A stretch of 64,000 bases of DNA from assembly GCA_900546345.1 (NCBI GenBank), contig URCI01000001.1:62001-126000 (forward strand), written 5' to 3'. Positions 36,713-43,857 of this stretch are shown piece after piece. A model generated the notes under the pieces. It saw only the letters and a program-made list of their open reading frames with translations. It had not been told where the DNA came from and made no database searches. Within the stretch, counting starts at the first letter, position 1; each line of letters starts with the position of its first letter. The DNA is from an uncultured Prevotella sp. (GTDB lineage: Bacteria > Bacteroidota > Bacteroidia > Bacteroidales > Bacteroidaceae). A program made the position numbers and the translations under genes.

Positions 36713-37789
36713 TTAGAGATGCACCGTCTTGTTGAGCAAATAATGATCGAGCAACACCATCGCCGCCATAGACTCCACAATAGGCACGGCACGTGGCAAG
36801 ACACAAGGATCATGACGTCCCTTTGCAAACAGAGTAGTTGCACAACCATTTGCATCAACCGTGTTTTGATTGCGCAATAATGTAGCGACAGGCTTAAAGG
36901 CTACCCGGAAATAGATATCCTGCCCGTTGGAGATACCGCCCTGAATACCACCACTGTTGTTGGTACTTGTGGTGATATGCCCGTCTTTCGTTATGAACAC
37001 ATCATTTTGCTGACTTCCGCGTTGACTGACCCCATCAAAACCTAAGCCATATTCAAAACCTTTCACAGCATTGATACTAAGCATTGCCGCGCCCAACTGA
37101 GCATGCAACTTGCTAAACTCCGGTTCACCAAATCCGACAGGACAGCCTTTGATGACACAGGCAATCACTCCGCCAATGGTGTCACCGTCAGCTTTTACAT
37201 CTCTGATCAACGCTTCCATCTGTCCGGCCTTCTCCTGATCAGGACAACGAACAATGTTGGAGTCGATCTGCGAAAGGTCGTAATGCGTATAGTCGCCTTC
37301 AAGCTTGATGTCTCCTACTTGTGTCGTATAAGCCTGAACAGAGATTCCCAATTGTCGAAGAGCCAGCATGGCAAAGGCGCCTCCAACACATCGGCTGATT
37401 GTGATACGGGCAGAAGACCGTCCTCCCCCACGGGGATCACGAAGACCATATTTGTTGAAATAAGTATAGTCTGCATGGGAAGGACGGAATAAATCCACCA
37501 TGTTGTTATAGTCGGAAGAGCGTTGATTGGTATTTCTCACCATGAAACCGATCGGTGTCCCTGTCGTCTTGCCCTCATAAACGCCACTAAGCAACTCCAC
37601 GTGATCGGGCTCCTTACGCTGCGTAGTAATCTGGCTTTGACCAGGCCGACGCCTGTCCAACTGATGCTGAATGAAATCCATATCCACCTCAATACCAGCC
37701 GGCATGCCGTCGACAATGCCGCCTACCGCCTCACCATGACTTTCGCCAAATGTGGTCAAGGTGAAAATATTACCAAACGTATTTCTCAT
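36713..37789 (-). CDS. aroC: Chorismate synthase
   Basis: 358 aa, standard length. It makes chorismate from EPSP with reduced FMN, the last shikimate step. Signature motifs are: [20 protein letters not shown] (signature 1, His17 acid), [20 protein letters not shown] (signature 2 region), and [20 protein letters not shown] (signature 3). [21 protein letters not shown] closes the protein. The 5' side holds a repeat array of about 320 bases up to the slyD stop; no -7 box was clear close to the start. Confidence 0.97.
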   Translation of the reverse strand: MRNTFGNIFTLTTFGESHGEAVGGIVDGMPAGIEVDMDFIQHQLDRRRPGQSQITTQRKEPDHVELLSGVYEGKTTGTPIGFMVRNTNQRSSDYNNMVDLFRPSHADYTYFNKYGLRDPRGGGRSSARITISRCVGGAFAMLALRQLGISVQAYTTQVGDIKLEGDYTHYDLSQIDSNIVRCPDQEKAGQMEALIRDVKADGDTIGGVIACVIKGCPVGFGEPEFSKLHAQLGAAMLSINAVKGFEYGLGFDGVSQRGSQQNDVFITKDGHITTSTNNSGGIQGGISNGQDIYFRVAFKPVATLLRNQNTVDANGCATTLFAKGRHDPCVLPRAVPIVESMAAMVLLDHYLLNKTVHL

Positions 37790-37849
37790 TCTAATTTTCT
37801 GTTTTGTTTTTCTGTGCCGATATCTCCATCCGTTGAAGCGGCGAACGCC

Positions 37850-38065
37850 TTACAATGTACGAGCGTTACACTTCATGAAGCAGGAGCGCTACACCTCATT
37901 ATGTACAATATCCACCTTACTATATAAATGATACTCCTTTATATATATAAGGTATACACCATTATTACTGATGAAGCACACATTTAATATTGATAGGGTA
38001 CACCTTATTGCCCTAGCGGCACACCTTTTTGCCCTAGCGGCACACCTAATTATATGATAGGTATA
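37850..38065. repeat. Degenerate ~22-base tandem array between slyD and aroC
   Basis: About nine units of 21-24 bases, each with a core (G)TACACCTTAT or a close variant (CTACACCTCATTATGTAC, ATACACCATTATTACTG, GCACACATTTAATATTG, and two copies of GCCCTAGCGGCACACCT). TATATATATAAGG and TATGATAGGT stand at unit ends. The same core appears at 12.1, 34.15, 58.0 and 60.2 kb. This array occupies most of the 324 bases between the two genes; the 68-codon reading frame inside it is not protein-like. Confidence 0.65.
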
Positions 38066-38113
38066 AAAGGGCATGATGGGACAGCCCTTCCACACCCCGG
38101 TTCTGCAAGCAGT

Positions 38114-38716
38114 TTAGTGGCAGTGACCGCAACCTTCGCCGCAGCCACCACCGCAGCCACCTTCTCCATGGCCTCCACAGCCACCACCACAGTCGTCGCA
38201 ATGTCCGCCACAACCATCACCCGACATAGCCTTTGCCAGTTGAGCCATTTCTTCCTTTGTAGCCTCACGGTTGGCGAGCACTTGTCCGACGAAATTGAGT
38301 GTGCAACCGGCCAAAGGATGATTCAGATCGATTGTCACGGTATCTGGTCCTACTTCCACGACGCGGCCATTGAAGTGGTCTCCTGCCTCATTTTGCAACA
38401 TGAGAATGGCATCGGGATAGACATGCTTCTCATCAAACTTGCCGTCTACCTCAAAGATATGCTTATCCACGCTCTTCACCAAATCGTTGTTGCGAGGGCC
38501 AAAAGCCTGTTCTGGTGTCAACTCGAAATTGAAATGATCACCGATAGCCAAGTCCACGACTTGATTTTCAAAGTCTTCCAACATATATCCCATGCCGCTA
38601 ATGAAGGTAGCGGGGTTAGACTCTTCGGTCATTTCTACGAGCACTTTCTGGCCATTGGAGACATCGTAAAGCTGATACGACACACTGATCAGCTTATTAC
38701 TTTTGTTTTCACTCAT
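38114..38716 (-). CDS. slyD: FKBP-type peptidyl-prolyl isomerase SlyD
   Basis: 200 aa. Cis-trans proline isomerase and chaperone with a metal-binding tail. The N-terminal half has QKVLVEMTEESNPATFISGM and LEDFENQVVDLAIGDHF, and the insert-in-flap domain follows (ELTPEQAFGPRNNDLVKSV). DLNHPLAGCTLNFVGQVL closes the FKBP fold. The C-terminal 40 residues alternate Gly, Cys and His (SGDGCGGHCDDCGGGCGGH and beyond), as in SlyD proteins that bind nickel for hydrogenase or urease maturation. The tail here is Cys-rich, so it may bind several metals. It has its own promoter (38754). Confidence 0.94.
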   Translation of the reverse strand: MSENKSNKLISVSYQLYDVSNGQKVLVEMTEESNPATFISGMGYMLEDFENQVVDLAIGDHFNFELTPEQAFGPRNNDLVKSVDKHIFEVDGKFDEKHVYPDAILMLQNEAGDHFNGRVVEVGPDTVTIDLNHPLAGCTLNFVGQVLANREATKEEMAQLAKAMSGDGCGGHCDDCGGGCGGHGEGGCGGGCGEGCGHCH

Positions 38717-38753
38717 TATTGTACTATTCTTGATGATTATTCTAGTTCTGTTG

Positions 38754-38761
38754 CAAAGGTA
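38754..38761 (-). promoter_or_regulatory. -7 box TACCTTTG for slyD
   Basis: TAnnTTTG match on the minus strand, 38 bases before the slyD ATG. Confidence 0.6.
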
Positions 38762-38864
38762 GCGTTTTTTTCTTAGTTACAAGCCTATTAAAATTCGAAA
38801 TGGCAACATAATCTTTGATTTACATCAAAATAAGCAGTTGTTTCCGCACACAGCTAACAAATTA

Positions 38865-38896
38865 TTTGGTTGGTAACATAAAAACACGTACCTTTG
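38865..38896 (+). promoter_or_regulatory. Promoter with -33 TTTG and -7 TACCTTTG for the small secreted protein
   Basis: TTTG at 38865-38868 and TACCTTTG at 38889-38896, 20 bases apart, the classic Bacteroidota spacing. The transcript has a leader of about 100 bases before the ATG at 39006. Confidence 0.65.
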
Positions 38897-39005
38897 CATC
38901 GAAATCAAGAAGATAAGTGATTTCAAGGATAACATGTTGAACACCCGGATAAAGATCCAAGGAACAGATTCCAGGACGAGACCGGGAAAGAAGAAAGGTA
39001 AAAAG

Positions 39006-39389
39006 ATGAAAAAGATTGTATTGACACTGGCTGCCGTGATGACAATGAGCATGGCATTTGCAAACACAGAGAACATTCCTGAGAATGCACCTGAGGTAAC
39101 AGAGGCAAGCACTGCTGCTAACTATGACATGACTGTCAACTACAGCAAGCTGGCTACTACCCTGGAGCTGAGCGCTGACCAGATCGACGCTGTTGAGGCT
39201 ATTCACGACCAGTTCATCAACGACATGCGCAAGGCCGCTAACGCAGAGGCTTCTGAGCGTGCAGAGCTCGTCAAGAAGGCAGCTACCAAGGAATTGAAGT
39301 ACATGCACTACGTACTCAATGACAAGCAGTATCGCAAGTACAACACGCTGCTCAACCTCACACTTGAGAACCGTGGTCTGCTGAAGTAA
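39006..39389 (+). CDS. Small secreted helical protein
   Basis: 127 aa from the ATG at 39006; the longer frame to 38934 would remove the signal peptide (KKIVLTLAAVMTMSMAFA). The mature part starts Glu/Asn/Thr-rich, then forms two helices: LELSADQIDAVEAIHDQF and KELKYMHYVLNDKQYRKY. The first has the LSxxQ pattern of Spy/LTxxQ periplasmic proteins, and the second (L.DKQYRKY..LLN) fits the second repeat. It is probably a periplasmic small chaperone-like protein. The strong promoter suggests abundant expression. Bacteroidota have many such proteins with unknown roles. Confidence 0.65.
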   Translation: MKKIVLTLAAVMTMSMAFANTENIPENAPEVTEASTAANYDMTVNYSKLATTLELSADQIDAVEAIHDQFINDMRKAANAEASERAELVKKAATKELKYMHYVLNDKQYRKYNTLLNLTLENRGLLK

Positions 39390-39460
39390 ATCATTGCATG
39401 AGAAGATCTCTTTCTGACTGAAAGCTGACTTGAGAGCCAACGTCGGAAAGCAAATATAAG

Positions 39461-39491
39461 AAGCTCTGTCCAAAAGGCAGGGCTTTTTTAT
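39461..39491 (+). terminator. Terminator of the small secreted protein gene
   Basis: AGCTCTG (39462-39468) pairs with CAGGGCT (39478-39484), one G-U pair, and TTTTTTATT follows. Confidence 0.75.
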
Positions 39492-39543
39492 TAATTGTTC
39501 TTAAATACGCATCAAAAGCTATCGTCATTTGGGACAAAATGTC

Positions 39544-39551
39544 TAACTTTG
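39544..39551 (+). promoter_or_regulatory. -7 box TAACTTTG for the Nif3-like gene
   Basis: Exact match, 20 bases before the GTG at 39572. Confidence 0.6.
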
Positions 39552-39571
39552 TAGTCTAAAACGTTTTAAGC

Positions 39572-40387
39572 GTGAAAATAGCAAAAGTGGTGAATGCCCT
39601 TGAACAGTTCGCGCCTCTGCCCTTGCAGGAAGACTATGACAATGCCGGCCTGCAAACGGGATTGACAGAGGCGGATGTCTCAGGGGCTTTATTGTGTCTT
39701 GACGTAACCGAGAAAGTCGTTGACGAGGCTGTAGCCAAGGACTGCAACCTCATCGTGTCGCATCATCCACTCATCTTCCATAAGCTCAGAAGGCTCTGCG
39801 GCGAGGATGAAGTGCAGCGAACGGTGATGAAAGCCATTGAGCACCATATCACCATCCTCTCTCTTCACACCAATATGGATGCAGTGCAAGGAGGCGTCAA
39901 CTTCAAGATCGCCGAGAAGTTAGGACTGCAACAACCGACATTCTTCGGTAAGCAACGGACTGTCGAAGTGAGAACCGATGATGGTCAGACCAAGACCATT
40001 TCGGGCGGGGAAGGTGTCATAGCCGAGTGGAGAGAGCCTTTAGCGGCTGATGACTTCATCATCCTACTCAAAAAGACCTTTGATGTGGAATGTGTCATGG
40101 CCAACGAATTACTCCGACGTCCTATCCGCCGGGTGGCGATCTGTGGAGGAGCAGGTGATTTCCTCCTTCCGGAAGCCGTTTCAGCAGGAGCAGATGCCTT
40201 TCTGACGGGCGAAATGCATTACCATCAGTATTTTGGCTATGAACAGCAAATACAGATTGCAGTCATAGGCCATTATCAGAGTGAGCAGTTCACACGTGAA
40301 ATCTTCCGCGACATCATTACGCAACAGTGCCCCGGTGTGCGTTGCGTCATGTCGGCGATCAACACCAATCCGATTATCTATCTTTAA
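39572..40387 (+). CDS. Nif3-like dinuclear metal center hexameric protein
   Basis: 271 aa, GTG start at 39572. Nif3/YbgI family proteins form toroidal hexamers with two metal ions per subunit; some act on GTP cyclohydrolase products, but the function is not settled. The metal-binding motif IVSHHPLIFHKLRRL (two His) and LSLHTNMDAVQGGVN are present, and the C-terminal HYHQYFGYEQQIQIAVIGHY with QFTREIF. FQ length is close to the 247 aa of E. coli YbgI; the long insertion of larger Nif3 proteins is absent. It is followed by the zinc-ribbon coiled-coil gene 28 bases later, a pairing often seen in Bacteroidetes. Confidence 0.92.
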   Translation: MKIAKVVNALEQFAPLPLQEDYDNAGLQTGLTEADVSGALLCLDVTEKVVDEAVAKDCNLIVSHHPLIFHKLRRLCGEDEVQRTVMKAIEHHITILSLHTNMDAVQGGVNFKIAEKLGLQQPTFFGKQRTVEVRTDDGQTKTISGGEGVIAEWREPLAADDFIILLKKTFDVECVMANELLRRPIRRVAICGGAGDFLLPEAVSAGADAFLTGEMHYHQYFGYEQQIQIAVIGHYQSEQFTREIFRDIITQQCPGVRCVMSAINTNPIIYL

Positions 40388-40415
40388 ATAAATACTATAA
40401 TAATAAATATTGATC

Positions 40416-41252
40416 ATGGCAAAGAAAGACCCATCAGAGTTGTCGGTGGAGGAAAAGCTCTCCACCCTCTATCAGTTACAGACCACCCTGTCTGCCATCG
40501 ATGAGAAGCGGGCACTGCGCGGTGAATTACCACTGGAGGTGCGTGACCTCGAGGACGAGATTGCTGGTCTCAACACACGTATGGACCACATCAACGCCGA
40601 GATAGAAGACTTCCGCGCTGCCATTGCACAAAAGCGCAATGAGATCGAGCAGAACCAGGCCAGCGTAGACCGTTACAAGGCTCAGCTCGACGAGGTAAAA
40701 AACAATCGTGAATACGATACGCTTACCAAAGAGATCGAGTTCCAGACCTTGGAGATCGAGCTCTGTAACAAGAAGATCAGAGAGGCAAACCAAAAGGTAC
40801 AGGAGCGTCAGAACGACCTGGCCAACACACAGTCTACACTGACTGAGCGTCAGAAGGACCTTGAGTCGAAGCGCGACGAACTTGACTCGATCATGCAGGA
40901 GACTCGCGAGGCAGAGGAAGACTTGAAGGAAAAAGCCAAAGAACTGGAGGCCCGCATCGAGCCACGTCTGCTTGCCAGTTTCAAGCGCATCCGCAAAGGT
41001 GCCCGCAACGGATTGGGCATTGTCTACGTGCAGCGTGATGCCTGCGGTGGTTGCTTCAACAAGATTCCGCCACAGCGCCAGTTGGATATCAAGATGCACA
41101 AGAAGATCATCGTCTGTGAATACTGCGGACGCATCCTCATCGATCCGGAGCTTGCTGGTGTGAAGACGGAACCCGCTGTGGAGGAGAAGCCAAAGAAGAA
41201 GCGCACGACAAGAAGAAAGAAGGCAGAGACTGAGGAAAACGCAGAAGCTTAG
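40416..41252 (+). CDS. C4-type zinc ribbon coiled-coil protein
   Basis: 278 aa from the ATG at 40416. A long coiled coil (about residues 35-175: TRMDHINAEIEDFRAAIAQK, ELCNKKIREANQKVQERQND) is followed by a zinc ribbon, with DACGGCFNKIPPQ and IVCEYCGRILIDPEL supplying four Cys. The tail is rich in Lys, Arg and Glu (KPKKKRTTRRKKAETEENAE). Related proteins (the zf-RING_7/CT398 type) bind nucleic acid or flagellar or membrane partners, but no general function is known. It follows the Nif3 gene closely and ends before a strong terminator. Confidence 0.88.
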   Translation: MAKKDPSELSVEEKLSTLYQLQTTLSAIDEKRALRGELPLEVRDLEDEIAGLNTRMDHINAEIEDFRAAIAQKRNEIEQNQASVDRYKAQLDEVKNNREYDTLTKEIEFQTLEIELCNKKIREANQKVQERQNDLANTQSTLTERQKDLESKRDELDSIMQETREAEEDLKEKAKELEARIEPRLLASFKRIRKGARNGLGIVYVQRDACGGCFNKIPPQRQLDIKMHKKIIVCEYCGRILIDPELAGVKTEPAVEEKPKKKRTTRRKKAETEENAEA

Positions 41253-41274
41253 TCGTCTTGAGTTCTAAGATAAC

Positions 41275-41311
41275 AAAAAGGAGACTCTCTTACCGAGGGT
41301 CTCCTTTTTTC
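41275..41311 (+). terminator. Terminator after the zinc-ribbon gene
   Basis: AAAAAGGAGAC (41276-41286) pairs with GTCTCCTTTTTT (41299-41310), with AAAAAG and TTTTTT at either end; it can serve both strands. Confidence 0.85.
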
Positions 41312-41386
41312 TTTATCCTTATTGTCGTCAGCTCTGAATGCCCCTTCTTGTGCGTCTGGAAGGACTTCCGAAGGAAGCAAAGAGCG

Positions 41387-42097
41387 TCACTCGTAATCAT
41401 CGATGACATTGTTGGTAAAGTCCATCATCGGCTTTGCCACCTTGGCGATCTTCACGAGTTGGTCAGTCCAGTGACTGTCCTGGAAGAAGTTATCGGGCAC
41501 ACAATGCCAAGCACAATAGTCCTTCATCTTCAAATAAGAGAGAAATTCATAGTCCTTGGGGAAGTCTTTGGGCGCCTTTTTCAAGCAACTGATGCCAAAG
41601 CCTTTGGGCGCCGGTGCGTCATCGCTCCATTCAGAGGCATTGGGATATCCGAAGAGATGGACAAACTCACCATTTTCCACACACTTTCTCCATGTATCGA
41701 TGTTGCCCATGATCTCATTTCTCACAGAAGTGAGAATATTTGTCGGCAACCAGTAAGCGCCGACAGCGATCAGACTATGCCCCGGCTGCAGATGGATGTA
41801 ATAACCTGCATGCAGTCCCTTACGGCCATGTGCAGAGATGTAAGCGCCAAAGTGCCGTTTATAAGGCGACTTATCGGGTGAGAACCGCGTATCGCGATAG
41901 AATCGGTAGACACAGTCCTTTACTGTCAGGTGTGCCACACTTTCGTCCAGTATGCCCAAGGCATTGATTGCCTGTTCCACCCCCTTTTCAAAATCAGCCT
42001 TTGCAGCGAGATATTGCGCTTTATGTTCCGCAAACCATGGTCGGTTGTTGTTGGCGGCCACTTCCTTCAGGAAGTTGAAGATCAATTGGGTATTCAT
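41387..42097 (-). CDS. DUF2461 family protein
   Basis: 236 aa. The N-terminal motif FNFLKEVAANNNRPWFAEHK and FYRDTRFSPDKSPYKRHFGA, with GYYIHLQPGHSLIAVGAYWL, are the signature of the TIGR02453/DUF2461 family, found across bacteria and some eukaryotes. No catalytic residues or biochemical role are established. It is the last gene in the metA-rlhA-nth run, 50 bases after nth on the same strand. A role in oxidative-damage handling could be imagined from the neighbour nth but has no direct support. Confidence 0.9.
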   Translation of the reverse strand: MNTQLIFNFLKEVAANNNRPWFAEHKAQYLAAKADFEKGVEQAINALGILDESVAHLTVKDCVYRFYRDTRFSPDKSPYKRHFGAYISAHGRKGLHAGYYIHLQPGHSLIAVGAYWLPTNILTSVRNEIMGNIDTWRKCVENGEFVHLFGYPNASEWSDDAPAPKGFGISCLKKAPKDFPKDYEFLSYLKMKDYCAWHCVPDNFFQDSHWTDQLVKIAKVAKPMMDFTNNVIDDYE

Positions 42098-42147
42098 TTG
42101 TTCCTATCTTTTTCTTTTTCGAAGTTGTCCTTACCAGTCTTGACCGA

Positions 42148-42798
42148 TTACTCCAGCTTACTGCCTTTCATCAGTTTCGGACATATAGCGTCAAACGGGC
42201 ACTTGTCGCACTGAGGTTTAGCGCTTTGACAGATATAACGTCCATGGAGCAGCAGCCAGTGATGGGCCGACGGTATGTCTTCCTGCGGAATACACTTCTC
42301 CAGATATTGTTCTACTTTCAGCGGTGTGTTGGCTGTCGCGGGCACCAAACCCAGTCGATGGGCGACACGATAGACGTGGGTATCAACGGCCATGACGGGT
42401 TTGCCAAACCAGACGGCCTGCAATACATTGGCTGTTTTGCGCCCTACTCCCGGCAGCTTCACCAGTTCCTGTGGATCAGACGGCACCTCACCGCCATAGT
42501 CAGCAACGAGTTTCCGGGCCATCTCCACGAGATGACGTGACTTAGCATTGGGATAGCTCACACTACTCACCAAGTCTAATACATCCTCCGGCTCAGCCTG
42601 TGCCATAGCCTCGGGAGTAGGATATTTGGCAAAGAGAGCCGGTGTCACGGCATTGATGCGCTTGTCGGTGCACTGTGCGGAAAGCAAGGTGGCCACCAGC
42701 AACTGGAAAGCAGAGCCAAACGCCAACTCAGTCGTCGCATGAGGCTCCTGCTTCCTGAAATAATCAAGTATATAATGATAACGCTCTTGTCTAGTCAT
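42148..42798 (-). CDS. nth: Endonuclease III
   Basis: 216 aa, DNA glycosylase/AP lyase for oxidised pyrimidines. The helix-hairpin-helix is LVKLPGVGRKTANVLQAVWF. LSAQCTDKRINAVTPALFAK is the conserved helix with the active-site neighbour, and VDTHVYRVAHRLGLVPA carries the catalytic Asp. The [4Fe-4S] cluster is C-X6-C-X2-C-X5-C (CQSAKPQCDKCPFDAIC). It has no obvious promoter of its own; a 14-base repeat array lies directly upstream between it and the zinc-ribbon membrane protein. Confidence 0.97.
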   Translation of the reverse strand: MTRQERYHYILDYFRKQEPHATTELAFGSAFQLLVATLLSAQCTDKRINAVTPALFAKYPTPEAMAQAEPEDVLDLVSSVSYPNAKSRHLVEMARKLVADYGGEVPSDPQELVKLPGVGRKTANVLQAVWFGKPVMAVDTHVYRVAHRLGLVPATANTPLKVEQYLEKCIPQEDIPSAHHWLLLHGRYICQSAKPQCDKCPFDAICPKLMKGSKLE

Positions 42799-42819
42799 AT
42801 TCTTATATTATTAATACTA

Positions 42820-42875
42820 CATTCATCCTTCACAATTCATCCCTCACAATCCATCTCTCACCATTCATCATTCGT
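42820..42875 (-). repeat. Four 14-base tandem repeats between the zinc-ribbon membrane protein and nth
   Basis: Units at 42820, 42834, 42848 and 42862 share (C/A)ATTCATCC.TCAC. The last overlaps the TGA stop (42868-42870) of the upstream membrane protein. On the minus strand the consensus is GTGAGRGATGAATT. It is not a coding repeat. Confidence 0.8.
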
Positions 42876-43857
42876 TAATTGCGCCGCAGTGAGGACATTT
42901 GCCCTTGTGTTCAAGTCTTGCGCCGCAATTTCCACAGACATAACGGGCATGCGGCACATGCAGATAACGATCGAGTGCAAAGACCGCATACGCCACGAGA
43001 AGCAGATACCCAACGTAGTGGAGCGTGGTGATACTAAAGACGATGTAGTCGATAGCACACATGGCTGCCAACCCGCCCAAGTAAAGCAAACCCTCTCCCC
43101 AGCTCAGTTGCCGCCGGATATCATCCATACAAGCGATCACAATCACGGGCATGGCCCACACCGAGCACAGAAACACCATCAACGGAGCAGGTACAGAGAA
43201 GGGATTGAGAGTCGGATGGTAATAGAAATGCTGCCACATCTGTGGGGCATACATCTGTAGACTGGCGTAGAGCGTAGCCGAAAAGGCCACCGTCAGACAG
43301 AGCAATGTGGGATAGAACGAGTCGATGTCGTGGAAATGAACAATATGTGCCTTATGACGCTTGATGTTCCAAAAGGCATAGCCCGCCGCAAAAACGGCGA
43401 TGACGCAAAGGAAGATGAGCACATGATCATTGCTGAACTCCGAAATAAACTGTGAGATAGGATCATCAGGCATCACCCGAGGCAAGAGATAGGACTCACG
43501 CGCCCAGCCAAAGGCCGAACTGTCATTGGCCAGTTCCACCCACACCGAGTCGGTCTTGTCAGACGGTACCATGCGTATGTCGGCCACCACAAGGTGATCA
43601 CCTTTGCGTACAAGGAAAGAGTCAGTAGGCAACCCGCCGATATACTCTTCAGGCATCTGACTGATCAGCGAAAGCGAGTCGGCCTTCACCACGAAGTTGT
43701 AGTTGTTGGTGTAGTGGTGTGTCGAGAAGAAAGACAATGAGTCGATCTGCCGCTCACTGAACTTGAAAGCAGCATGGTTGCGGTGGTGGGGCTGATAGCA
43801 ACCCGCAAGCGAGAAGGCCACTGCAAGCATGACCAGCAACAGACGAATGATTCTCAT
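42868..43857 (-). CDS. Zinc-ribbon membrane lipoprotein of unknown function
   Basis: 329 aa from the ATG at 43857, which overlaps the stop of rlhA by 4 bases (ATGA). An N-terminal lipoprotein signal (RIIRLLLVMLAVAFSLAGC) is followed by an extracytoplasmic part (about residues 20-160) with a pattern resembling an SH3-like domain (GDHLVVADIRMVPSDKTDSV, SSAFGWARESYLLPRV). Five hydrophobic segments follow (HVLIFLCVIAVFAAGYAFW, LLCLTVAFSATLYASL, APLMVFLCSVWAMPVIVIA, YLGGLAAMCAIDYIVFS, YLLLVAYAVFALDRY). The C-terminal zinc ribbon is CGNCGARLEHKGKCPHCG. I do not recognise the combined family. Translational coupling to rlhA is likely. Confidence 0.75.
   Translation of the reverse strand: MRIIRLLLVMLAVAFSLAGCYQPHHRNHAAFKFSERQIDSLSFFSTHHYTNNYNFVVKADSLSLISQMPEEYIGGLPTDSFLVRKGDHLVVADIRMVPSDKTDSVWVELANDSSAFGWARESYLLPRVMPDDPISQFISEFSNDHVLIFLCVIAVFAAGYAFWNIKRHKAHIVHFHDIDSFYPTLLCLTVAFSATLYASLQMYAPQMWQHFYYHPTLNPFSVPAPLMVFLCSVWAMPVIVIACMDDIRRQLSWGEGLLYLGGLAAMCAIDYIVFSITTLHYVGYLLLVAYAVFALDRYLHVPHARYVCGNCGARLEHKGKCPHCGAINE

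Noticed and set aside
37889..38095. 68-codon frame with repeated CAARA residues
   Set aside because: It is the translation of the ACACCTTAT array, and no promoter or start site supports it.
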